A stretch of 6,528 nt of DNA from Gammaproteobacteria bacterium. Its GTDB lineage: Bacteria; Pseudomonadota; Gammaproteobacteria; Pseudomonadales; Azotimanducaceae. Positions 1-5,844 of the stretch are shown here, piece after piece; position 1 is the stretch's first letter, and each line of letters starts with the position of its first letter. Under the pieces are notes generated by a model. That model saw nothing but the letters and a program-made list of their open reading frames with translations. It searched no databases and was not told the origin of the DNA. Location: contig PAMR01000017.1 of assembly GCA_002708205.1 (NCBI GenBank), positions 18,086 to 24,613 on the forward strand, given 5' to 3'. The position numbers were made by a program, and so were the translations under genes.

Positions 1-638
1 GTTTGAGTTTTGCTAATGTCGCGAGTTTTCCAGTAGTGTGCGGGAAATACCGCCATGCGACCCAGCAGGAGCGGTATCGAGGGGTCGAGTTCTGATTCGG
101 GGCGCATGTGGTAAACGACGGTATTTCCGTTTAACGATTCAATTCGTTCTACGTTTTGTAGTGAGGTTTTCAGCACGGCGGAACCGTGTTTTTTTATGGT
201 GTTGAAGGTGAATATTAGATCGGTGGCCGTTATTGGTTTCCCATCGTGCCAAAAGGCGTTTTCCCTTAGCTTGAAAGCAACCCATGAATGGTCATCCGCC
301 ACAGCCACACCAGATGCGAGTCTTCCGTATTGACTGGTTGGCTCGTCTAAGGCTGGTTCAAGTAATCGGTCGTAAATTAGATTGGCGTGACCGGTAAAAG
401 AAATTCCCTCAGCGGCCTGACCCTTATCCAATATGTCACTAAAACTATCGTAACTACCGTAGGCAGCCACCCTAATAGTGCCCCCTTTGGGTGCGTCAGG
501 ATTGACATAACTAAAATTCTTGAAGTCGGGCGGGTAGGCCAGGGGGTAGATATACGAAAGACCGTGTTGATATTCGTTCGATAGGGCGTTTAGTGCGAGC
601 GCAACCGCGATTCCTCTTATGAAGTAATTTCTGTACAT
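1..638 (-). CDS. ABC transporter periplasmic solute-binding protein, family 5, YejA-like (partial, C-terminus outside window)
   Basis: The first 212 residues of a periplasmic substrate-binding protein for an ABC importer are visible; the rest runs off the left edge. YejA-type members usually have about 600 residues and bind oligopeptides or peptide-nucleotide compounds such as microcin C; the ligand here is unknown. A basic start (MYRNYFIRG) and a short hydrophobic stretch at residues 10-19 form a likely Sec signal peptide. The mature part opens with HGLSY (25-29), followed by YVNPDAPKGGTIRV (44-57), which is characteristic of YejA relatives. Further family signatures are LIYDRLLEPALDEP (87-100) and WHDGKPITATD (130-140), the latter typical of SBP_bac_5. 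The ATG is the only reasonable start, because an in-frame TAG lies seven codons upstream with no start codon between. Its ribosome site is weak (GAAGAG almost touching the ATG). It is transcribed away from the next gene, and permease genes would be expected to the left. Family call is firm; subfamily is likely. Confidence 0.9.
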   Translation of the reverse strand, partial: MYRNYFIRGIAVALALNALSNEYQHGLSYIYPLAYPPDFKNFSYVNPDAPKGGTIRVAAYGSYDSFSDILDKGQAAEGISFTGHANLIYDRLLEPALDEPTSQYGRLASGVAVADDHSWVAFKLRENAFWHDGKPITATDLIFTFNTIKKHGSAVLKTSLQNVERIESLNGNTVVYHMRPESELDPSIPLLLGRMAVFPAHYWKTRDISKTQ

Positions 639-735
639 GCTCTTCGTCTGTTTTGCCTATCAATTAGCCGCTATGTGAGGATCTGTCCCTGAATGGATGA
701 AACTATCAAAAAAACACCAAGCCGTATTTCAACTG

Positions 736-764
736 TTGGCACTATACGTTTTCAATTGAATATT
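736..764 (+). promoter_or_regulatory. Candidate sigma-70 type promoter for the plus-strand gene set
   Basis: TTGGCA at 736-741 matches the -35 consensus in five of six bases. After a 17-bp spacer, AATATT at 759-764 matches the -10 consensus in four of six. This would place transcription start near 771, about 100 bases before the first plus-strand start codon. An alternative -10 is TATAGA at 775-780 with TTCAAT (751-756) as a poor -35. This is a reading by eye against an E. coli consensus, so it is only tentative. Confidence 0.28.
751..760. repeat. Perfect 10-bp palindrome, possible operator
   Basis: TTCAATTGAA reads the same on both strands. It lies within the candidate promoter, covering the end of the spacer and the first bases of the proposed -10 box, where a bound repressor would block polymerase. 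It is also near the outward promoter expected for the divergent binding-protein gene. A 10-bp palindrome in AT-rich DNA can arise by chance, so the operator role is speculative. Confidence 0.25.
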
Positions 765-872
765 GCGTTGTTTGTATAGAAGCGGGTAGGTTACGGTGTT
801 TTGAACACACTTTTTCTGCAGACATGAATTTTATTCGGGAAAGGGTGGAAGCGGACACATAGGAAGATACGA

Positions 873-1307
873 ATGGCTGATTACATTCCACCGAGCCTGG
901 ATTGGGTACGTGAACAGGTAGAATTATACGAGGGAAGTGGCGGTACTGAAGGGGTTGATTTATTAGATACGGGGATGCCGTGCGTTATTGTTACTCACAC
1001 CGGTAACCGCACCGGAGGCATACGCAAGATTCCCCTTATGCGAGTTAAAGTGGATGAAAGCTACGTTTTGGTCGGCTCGATGGGAGGGCAGCCGAAGAAT
1101 CCGGCTTGGGTTTACAATTTGCGGACAAACCCACTAGTTGAAATTCGGGACAGAACTGAAGTCTTTGCTATGCGTGTTCGTGAAATAGTGGATGAAGACG
1201 AACGCCAACGGTTATGGCGAGCCAGTGCGGCAGCGTACCCTCCATATGATGATTATCAAGCGAAAACGACTCGAAAAATACCCGTGTTCTTGGCGGAACC
1301 CACCTAA
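873..1307 (+). CDS. Ddn-like deazaflavin (F420)-dependent nitroreductase/quinone reductase family protein
   Basis: A 144-residue, single-domain split-barrel protein of the Ddn/DUF385 family, probably cytoplasmic. Family members commonly use reduced F420 to reduce quinones, nitroimidazoles or other unsaturated compounds. The core signature is present: VTHTGNRTGGIRKIPL (40-55), LVGSMGGQPKNPAWVYNL (66-83) with the usual GG..KNP.W..NL pattern, and NPLVEI (86-91). The end, YPPYDDYQ...RKIPVFLAEP (122-143), closely matches the tail of M. tuberculosis Ddn as I remember it. The three tyrosines Y122, Y125 and Y128 correspond to the active-site tyrosines of Ddn (130, 133, 136). Length matches the family. 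The ATG has a good ribosome site, AGGAAG, six bases upstream. It is the first gene of the plus-strand set; the HAD gene follows after 41 bases. Family is confident; F420 rather than another flavin as cofactor is inferred, since no F420 biosynthesis gene is in view. Confidence 0.9.
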   Translation: MADYIPPSLDWVREQVELYEGSGGTEGVDLLDTGMPCVIVTHTGNRTGGIRKIPLMRVKVDESYVLVGSMGGQPKNPAWVYNLRTNPLVEIRDRTEVFAMRVREIVDEDERQRLWRASAAAYPPYDDYQAKTTRKIPVFLAEPT

Positions 1308-1348
1308 TCCAGCCTCACTCTTATTTGTTTGAAGTTGAGGATGTCTAG

Positions 1349-2155
1349 ATGAGTCTTGACGCCATTCGGCTGGTCGCCCTGGATATCGATGGCACCTTGC
1401 TCGAACCGGGCGTGGATCCTCGCGACATGCCAGGTGACAAGATGACTGCGGCCATTCAACGTATGCAAGAGCGAGGAATTATCGTTGTTCTTGCTTCGGG
1501 CCGCATGTATCCAGGGACCGTATCCGTGGCAAAGCATCTTAATATTGACCAACCGCTGATATGTCAACAGGGCGCTTCCCTGCACAACCGCAATGGTAGT
1601 CTACGGTACGGCTTTTCGATCGATAAGAAAATTGCAGTAGAACTTGTGGACTATGCCATGCGGGACGGTTGGCCGGTTGCGTGGTTTGATTCGGAAAGAT
1701 ATTTGGTTACTCGAGCTTGTGATGAGGCAGACTTTTTCGCAAAAGCATCTGGAATATCTATGGAAATTCACAGGGAGCCGCATCGATCGGGGGTTGTACC
1801 CACTGGTATCGATATCATTAGCAATAAAGAGCGAGCTTCGGCCATACATGCAGAAATTTCGACACGTTATCCGGAACAACTCCATGTCTTAAATTTTCCG
1901 TCAGTCACAGCAGTTCACGCGGTAGGGGCGAGCAAAGGTAAGGCTCTGGAAAAGCTGGCCCAAGATTTGGGTATTCGTCGAACGGAAGTTTTGGCTATTG
2001 GAGACAGCGTCAATGATGTTTCCATGTTGATGTGGGCTGGACACAGCGCCGCCCCAGAACATTGTGACGAGTTCGCTCGAAATTCAGCTAAAGAGATTTT
2101 AAAGGGAGAGGGTGTTGAGGGGGTGGTGGCCAAACTAAACGGAGTTGTCGGGTAA
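1349..2155 (+). CDS. Cof-type HAD-IIB family hydrolase (sugar-phosphate phosphatase-like)
   Basis: A complete 268-residue haloacid dehalogenase-superfamily phosphatase, cytoplasmic and Mg2+-dependent. All catalytic motifs are visible. Motif I is DIDGT, with nucleophile D12 and acid/base D14. Motif II is ASGR, with S50. The conserved lysine is K196 in GASKGKAL, and motif IV is GDSVND, with D219 and D223. The stretch between about 84 and 190 is the type IIB cap that sets substrate choice. Cof-type enzymes hydrolyse sugar phosphates, FMN, pyridoxal phosphate or similar small phosphoesters, and the substrate cannot be told from sequence. The usual 'VAMGNA' loop after motif IV is replaced by SAAPEHCDEFA, which hints at a divergent subgroup. 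The ATG has TGAGG eight bases upstream. It lies 41 bases after the Ddn-like gene with no terminator between, so co-transcription is likely. Confidence 0.93.
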   Translation: MSLDAIRLVALDIDGTLLEPGVDPRDMPGDKMTAAIQRMQERGIIVVLASGRMYPGTVSVAKHLNIDQPLICQQGASLHNRNGSLRYGFSIDKKIAVELVDYAMRDGWPVAWFDSERYLVTRACDEADFFAKASGISMEIHREPHRSGVVPTGIDIISNKERASAIHAEISTRYPEQLHVLNFPSVTAVHAVGASKGKALEKLAQDLGIRRTEVLAIGDSVNDVSMLMWAGHSAAPEHCDEFARNSAKEILKGEGVEGVVAKLNGVVG

Positions 2156-2249
2156 TTCGAAATCTGAAAATAACAATTACCTGCAATTAGAAGGTTAGGT
2201 AGTCTCTCAAATAAGTAATGCTATTGTTTCTGTCAAAAGGAGATTATCA

Positions 2250-2900
2250 ATGTCCATACGAATCGACCATTTCATGTATGGCGTCCCTGATCTTGACCAA
2301 GGAGTTGAGTGGGCAAGTGATGTGTTTGGAATTAAGCCAGCATACGGGGGTGAGCATGTCGGCTTGGGTACACGCAACGCGTTGATGTCATTAGGAAATA
2401 CCTATCTGGAGATCATAGCGCCAGATCCCGGTCAGAAACTGTCTGGGACGCTTGGGGAGCAGTTTGCGAATTTGCCCTCGGGTGGGATGGTTACCTGGGC
2501 GCTGGAAGGAGATCTCTTGAGTCTTTCAACTACTTTGTTGGATTTGGGTGTCCCGACTACTGGCCCGATTCGAACGCAGAGACAAACCGCTGAAGGAGAT
2601 ATGTTGGTCTGGGAGTTATTGTTTCCAAAAGATTCAGAGCACGGTATGCGATTTCCCTTTTTTATTGATTGGTTGGAGTGTGCTAATCCGAAAGATACCA
2701 ATCCCGTCGGAGGCCAGTTCCAAACTATAGAGGTAACCACTCCTGAAGGTGCGAAGCTGCAGGCTCTTATGCGAGCGATTGATTTGGATATTACGATAAA
2801 GTCTGGCGATCCACAGATTGCTGTGGTAGTTGAGTCAGAAAAAGGTGAGGTCGTTCTAACTAGCAGCAAAGAATCCAGTCAACTAATGATCAAGATTTAA
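2250..2900 (+). CDS. VOC superfamily protein with Glyoxalase_3-like domain
   Basis: A 216-residue protein of the vicinal-oxygen-chelate fold (glyoxalase/bleomycin-resistance/dioxygenase superfamily). The N-terminal module begins IDHFMYGVPDLDQGVEWA (5-22) and holds the possible metal ligands H7 and E54 (in YLEIIAPDP, 52-60). GGMVTWAL (78-85) and HGMRFPFFIDW (131-141) match the Glyoxalase_3-like pattern as I recall it. Residues about 156-206 (FQTIEV...KGEVVLTS) look like a second, reduced VOC half that would complete the metal-binding cup. The reaction is unknown; members include isomerases, lyases and proteins of unclear role. A strong ribosome site AAGGAGA lies six bases before the ATG. It follows the HAD gene after 94 bases, long enough for its own promoter, though none is convincing. 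It ends where the ribosome site of the thioesterase begins, so those two are surely co-transcribed. Confidence 0.82.
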   Translation: MSIRIDHFMYGVPDLDQGVEWASDVFGIKPAYGGEHVGLGTRNALMSLGNTYLEIIAPDPGQKLSGTLGEQFANLPSGGMVTWALEGDLLSLSTTLLDLGVPTTGPIRTQRQTAEGDMLVWELLFPKDSEHGMRFPFFIDWLECANPKDTNPVGGQFQTIEVTTPEGAKLQALMRAIDLDITIKSGDPQIAVVVESEKGEVVLTSSKESSQLMIKI

Positions 2901-2904
2901 GGAG
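2898..2904 (+). promoter_or_regulatory. Ribosome binding site overlapping the VOC stop codon, supports the GTG start of the thioesterase gene
   Basis: TAAGGAG contains the VOC gene's TAA stop and, sharing its two A residues, the Shine-Dalgarno AAGGAG. Five bases follow before the GTG at 2910. The good fit decides for this GTG rather than any later ATG, and suggests that ribosomes ending the VOC protein can restart on the thioesterase. Confidence 0.75.
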
Positions 2905-2909
2905 AAAAC

Positions 2910-3326
2910 GTGCCGATTCTTAGTGGAGAAGAACTGCAGGAATATCTAGAAGGATCGCCATACAGTAAGAGTGCGGGGATGCGAATTACAGCAGCGGATG
3001 CAGGCGAAGAAACTCTAACAATTGTGATGCCGTTGAAGCCGGAATTTGAGCGCCAGGCAGGTACGGGCCAATTTCATGGAGGCCCGATCGCTGCACTCAT
3101 TGATACTGCCGGATGTTTTGCATTGATTATGCTACAGGGCCATGGAGTACCTACCGTCAATTTCCGAACGGATTATCTGCGTCCTGCAGTGAACACAAGC
3201 TTGACCGCGATAGCAAAAGTGAGACGAGTCGGACGTTTGGTTGGCGTGGTTGATGTTGACGTATTTGACGATGATACTCGTTTAGTGGCTGTCGGTCGCG
3301 GTACGTTCGGTAGCCAGGGAGACTAA
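2910..3326 (+). CDS. PaaI-type hotdog-fold acyl-CoA thioesterase
   Basis: A complete 138-residue single hotdog domain; such enzymes act in the cytoplasm as dimers or tetramers and hydrolyse acyl-CoA thioesters, often aromatic or hydroxylated ones. The diagnostic catalytic segment is QFHGGPIAALIDTAG (54-68), with the HGG turn at 56-58 and D65 in the position of the catalytic aspartate of PaaI enzymes. The following strand contains VNFRTDYLRPA (103-113), the typical central strand with the 'YLRPA' ending. The C-terminus ...VAVGRGTF... is the normal last strand, so the protein is not extended or truncated. It starts with GTG. Its last 45 bases overlap the end of the convergent ligase gene. Next to a ligase that may produce acyl-CoA, it could release product or recycle CoA; that is inference. 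Confidence 0.9.
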   Translation: MPILSGEELQEYLEGSPYSKSAGMRITAADAGEETLTIVMPLKPEFERQAGTGQFHGGPIAALIDTAGCFALIMLQGHGVPTVNFRTDYLRPAVNTSLTAIAKVRRVGRLVGVVDVDVFDDDTRLVAVGRGTFGSQGD

Positions 3327-4757
3327 TCGTTTTCGATCTATCTTGTTGGTCCCGGCAAGTGGCATTACTTCTATAAAGTACACCGCTCGTGGATGCATGT
3401 AGGCTGGAGCATTCGTAAGAGCTATTTCTTTGACGATGTCTTCTGTCAGGGTATGTCCTACTGCGATCACTACAAAAGCGACGGGCTTTTGTCCTTTTAT
3501 TTCGTCGGGCACGGGTACGACGCAGCACTCTGCAATTCGACCGTCCGTTTCCAATATGCGTTCGATGGCACCTGGATAAATATTTTCACCTCCGCAATTG
3601 AACATATCGTCATCACGACCGACAAAGTAGTAAAAACCGTTATTGTCACGCCGTAAGATATCACCGGTGTTGATCCAACCTTCGGGATTCATTTTCTCAG
3701 CAGTTTTGTCGGGTAAGTTTAGATATTTGCTCATCGCAGACGGAGTACGTACTTCCAGGACTCCTTCGGAGCTATCAGTTCCGCTAACTAGTCGCACCTC
3801 TACATGAGATTGCGCGTAACCGAGCGAAAGACTAGGGACCGGAATCCCTTCCGGGTGTCGGCCAAACATACCTGCTCCGGCTTCGGTGGTCCCGTAGCCA
3901 TTCGTGATTGTAGCGTTAGGAAAAATGTTATGGACCTGTTCAATTAAAGTCTCTGAAAGGGGGGCTGATCCTACTGAGATGGCTGCGACACACGATAGGT
4001 CAAGTTCATTGAGTAGTGCTTCTTCTTTGAGTAGGAGGGATAACATTGTGGGTACGCCGGTGAGTACATTCACTCGGTGGTCGTGGATTGCTTGTAGATA
4101 AAGACGGGCGTCGAAGCGAGGCATAAGGACAACAGTCCCTCCGCCCGCCAATAGCGTACAAAGAAATAGTAATCCATTCATGTGGTAGAGAGGGGCGGCT
4201 ACAATTCCGGTAGCGCCAGCCATTACATCTTTTAGGGTGTTGATCATCGCCCACTGGCTGTCGTGAGATAGCAACACGCCCTTAGGAGTTCCCGTAGATC
4301 CTGAGGTATAGAGGACCATACTATCTTGGCCATGAGTGGGAGTAACGATGTCGTATTCTTTTTGGATTCTGCGATTTGAAAGTTTTAACTCGTGTCGTGT
4401 TGGGACGTCAGGCAATTTTCCTGATAGACCCGGATCGACATAAACTGATTCGATCTCGGCATCCTTTATAATGTAAGCGATAGTCTCGTTGGGAAATTTA
4501 CTATTCATTGGAACAGCAACCCCACCAGATTGCAGTATCGCTGAAAAGGTTACAAAAAAAGCCGAAGAATTCTCGCCGAGCATCCCTACGCGGGTGCCTT
4601 CTTTGATGTTCATCGATTGAGCCGATGCGGAAATACACGCGTCAAGTTCCGCGTATGTATAGGAAGTGCTGGATCCATTTCCCAAATCAATTAAGGCGAT
4701 GTTGTCTTTATCGCCACGCAGTGTATCGCCAAGATTCTCGAGATTTTTCTTCATCAT
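3282..4757 (-). CDS. Class I adenylate-forming enzyme, acyl-CoA synthetase (AMP-forming)/AMP-dependent ligase
   Basis: A complete 491-residue ANL-superfamily enzyme that activates a carboxylic acid with ATP to acyl-AMP, then normally transfers it to CoA. Core motifs in order: P-loop YTSGSTGTPKGV (150-161); APLYHMNGL (188-196); NGYGTTEAG (286-294); TGD with D366, which binds the ribose; the hinge GRDDD (380-384); GGENIYP (389-395); and the catalytic lysine K472 in GTNKIDRKRL. All key residues are intact. Length fits a compact fatty- or aromatic-acid CoA ligase; the acid is not predictable by eye. No carrier domain follows, so CoA rather than a carrier protein is the likely acceptor. The start ATG overlaps the stop of the upstream reductase (ATGA), and a second ATG follows directly, so either may be used. 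The ribosome site is poor, which favours translational coupling. The 3' end overlaps the thioesterase gene. Confidence 0.93.
   Translation of the reverse strand: MMKKNLENLGDTLRGDKDNIALIDLGNGSSTSYTYAELDACISASAQSMNIKEGTRVGMLGENSSAFFVTFSAILQSGGVAVPMNSKFPNETIAYIIKDAEIESVYVDPGLSGKLPDVPTRHELKLSNRRIQKEYDIVTPTHGQDSMVLYTSGSTGTPKGVLLSHDSQWAMINTLKDVMAGATGIVAAPLYHMNGLLFLCTLLAGGGTVVLMPRFDARLYLQAIHDHRVNVLTGVPTMLSLLLKEEALLNELDLSCVAAISVGSAPLSETLIEQVHNIFPNATITNGYGTTEAGAGMFGRHPEGIPVPSLSLGYAQSHVEVRLVSGTDSSEGVLEVRTPSAMSKYLNLPDKTAEKMNPEGWINTGDILRRDNNGFYYFVGRDDDMFNCGGENIYPGAIERILETDGRIAECCVVPVPDEIKGQKPVAFVVIAVGHTLTEDIVKEIALTNAPAYMHPRAVYFIEVMPLAGTNKIDRKRLVSLATERTATDSH
4754..4757 (-). other. ATGA stop/start overlap between the reductase and ligase genes
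   Basis: Read on the minus strand, the bases ATGA hold the start of the ligase (ATG) and the stop of the reductase (TGA). Only a weak ribosome site (TAAGA) precedes it. This arrangement normally means one mRNA and translation re-initiation, so the two enzymes are likely made in linked amounts. Confidence 0.9.
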
Positions 4758-5755
4758 GGTCTTAATACTATTTTGCCAAATATTTCTCTGTTTTCCATTA
4801 AACGTTCTGCAGACTGAACCTCTTCTAAGGGTAAGACTTTATCAATAACAGGTAATAGGGACTGGTCAGCTGCGTAATTGAGCATCGCGACAATATCACT
4901 TCTTTCCCATCCGTTTGAACCAAGTAAGGAGTGTTCGTAAGTCCACACATACCGGATATCTATTTGATCTTCGTAGCCGGCTGTAGCTCCACAAGTAACT
5001 AGTCGACCCCCCTTACGCAAGCACCGAGTAGAGTCAATCCAAGTGCCTCCACCGGTGCAGTTAACGAGTAGGTCAACACCATCTTCTCCAGTGATACGTG
5101 GTTTTCCGGCGATTGCCCATGCTGCTTTACGCATATCCTCTTCCACATAGTTAATTCCGTGGTCGGATCCTAGTTCGCTCAGACGTTCGAGTTTCTGTTG
5201 GTTGGAAGCACAACTAATGACGGTGGCTCCCATCTTTTTCGCCAGTAAAACGCAGGCAGTGCCGACACCACCGCTCGCCCCCATGACTAAAACAATATCG
5301 TTCTTTTTAAGATTGCCTCGTGTAATCATCATGCGATGAGCGGTTGCATAGGCCAAAGGAATGCATGAGGCGGTATCGAAGTCTACACCGTCCGGTATCG
5401 GAACCAATTGACTAGCATCGGCGACACAATATTCAGCTCGACCACCGTTCCATCGCTCTCCGATCATGCCGCGTTGCATATGCAATGGATCTATGAGCAC
5501 TCGGTCGCCGGTCTTCGTTCCCGTGACGTTCGGAGCAGTCTCTACGACCTCACCGGAAATATCCGAGCCGATGACTAATGGTAAGGGTAAAGATATGCCT
5601 GGCATCCCTCTTCGACTGAAGATGTCGTGATAATTTAAGGAAGTGGCTTTCACTGCGATTCGAACCCACCCTGGTTCCAAGTCAGGTTCCGGGAAATCGG
5701 TTTCGATCAGAATGTTGTCGATGTCTCCGTGTTCTCTGACGACTGCGGCCCGCAT
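4754..5755 (-). CDS. MDR-superfamily NAD(P)-dependent oxidoreductase (zinc-binding dehydrogenase/quinone oxidoreductase-like)
   Basis: A complete 333-residue medium-chain dehydrogenase/reductase, cytoplasmic. The N-terminal GroES-like domain contains SLNYHDIFSRRGMPG (39-53) and PLVIGSDISGEV (59-70). The cofactor domain has the nucleotide loop GASGGVG (159-165), typical of NADPH-preferring quinone reductases and enoyl reductases. The usual catalytic-zinc cysteine is replaced (NYHD), the GHE motif reads GSD, and the four-cysteine structural zinc cluster is absent around residues 89-105. This enzyme therefore probably works without zinc, as quinone/enone reductases do, despite similarity to alcohol dehydrogenases. 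The ATG has a good ribosome site, GAAGGAA, five bases upstream. It overlaps the ligase start by 4 bp and is first of that pair. It could reduce an enoyl or enone intermediate of the same pathway; substrate unknown. Confidence 0.92.
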   Translation of the reverse strand: MRAAVVREHGDIDNILIETDFPEPDLEPGWVRIAVKATSLNYHDIFSRRGMPGISLPLPLVIGSDISGEVVETAPNVTGTKTGDRVLIDPLHMQRGMIGERWNGGRAEYCVADASQLVPIPDGVDFDTASCIPLAYATAHRMMITRGNLKKNDIVLVMGASGGVGTACVLLAKKMGATVISCASNQQKLERLSELGSDHGINYVEEDMRKAAWAIAGKPRITGEDGVDLLVNCTGGGTWIDSTRCLRKGGRLVTCGATAGYEDQIDIRYVWTYEHSLLGSNGWERSDIVAMLNYAADQSLLPVIDKVLPLEEVQSAERLMENREIFGKIVLRP

Positions 5756-5844
5756 ATTTATTCCTTCAGATTATTAGCAAATATCGTGTGTAGTCCCATG
5801 TCCGTGTCATGGTTCGATTTGGGAAGGCTCATTGACTATTGATT
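5756..5844 (-). promoter_or_regulatory. Intergenic gap upstream of the reductase-ligase pair
   Basis: An 89-bp gap between the DUF6790-like gene and the reductase, all read on the minus strand. It carries the reductase ribosome site (GAAGGAA at 5761-5767). AATAAT, the reverse complement of 5771-5776, resembles a -10 box but sits very close to the start codon and lacks a recognisable -35. No hairpin terminator was found, so read-through from the membrane-protein gene is possible. Confidence 0.3.

Larger units (their letters stand above)
639..872. promoter_or_regulatory. Divergent intergenic region between the YejA-like gene and the Ddn-like gene
   Basis: This 234-bp gap separates two genes transcribed away from each other, so promoters for both should lie here. 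I see no RNA gene or coding frame in it. On the minus strand, TTGAAA appears twice as a possible -35 box (RC of 727-732 and of 750-755), but neither has a good -10 partner. A run of seven A lies at 708-714. For the plus strand the best candidate is listed separately. Confidence 0.6.

Noticed and set aside
387..584. Plus-strand open frame of 65 codons
   Set aside because: It lies antisense within the YejA-like gene, whose family motifs are unmistakable; the frame has no ribosome site and no recognisable domain.
1304..1885. Two minus-strand frames of about 93 codons antisense to the HAD gene
   Set aside because: No domain, no ribosome site, and the HAD catalytic motifs settle the coding strand.
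2156..2249. Possible hairpin TACCT...AGGTA between the HAD and VOC genes
   Set aside because: Only a 5-bp stem without a following T-run, so not a credible terminator or attenuator.
2432..2869. Minus-strand open frame of 145 codons inside the VOC gene
   Set aside because: Serine/proline-rich, low-quality sequence without motifs; the plus strand carries the VOC domain with a strong ribosome site.
3327..3420. Terminator search beyond the thioesterase stop
   Set aside because: No GC-rich stem with T-run is visible; the stretch is fully coding for the ligase.
3157..3528. Minus-strand open frame of 123 codons across the thioesterase/ligase junction
   Set aside because: Its product is rich in Arg and Ser, typical of an out-of-frame reading; it overlaps two genes with complete catalytic motifs.
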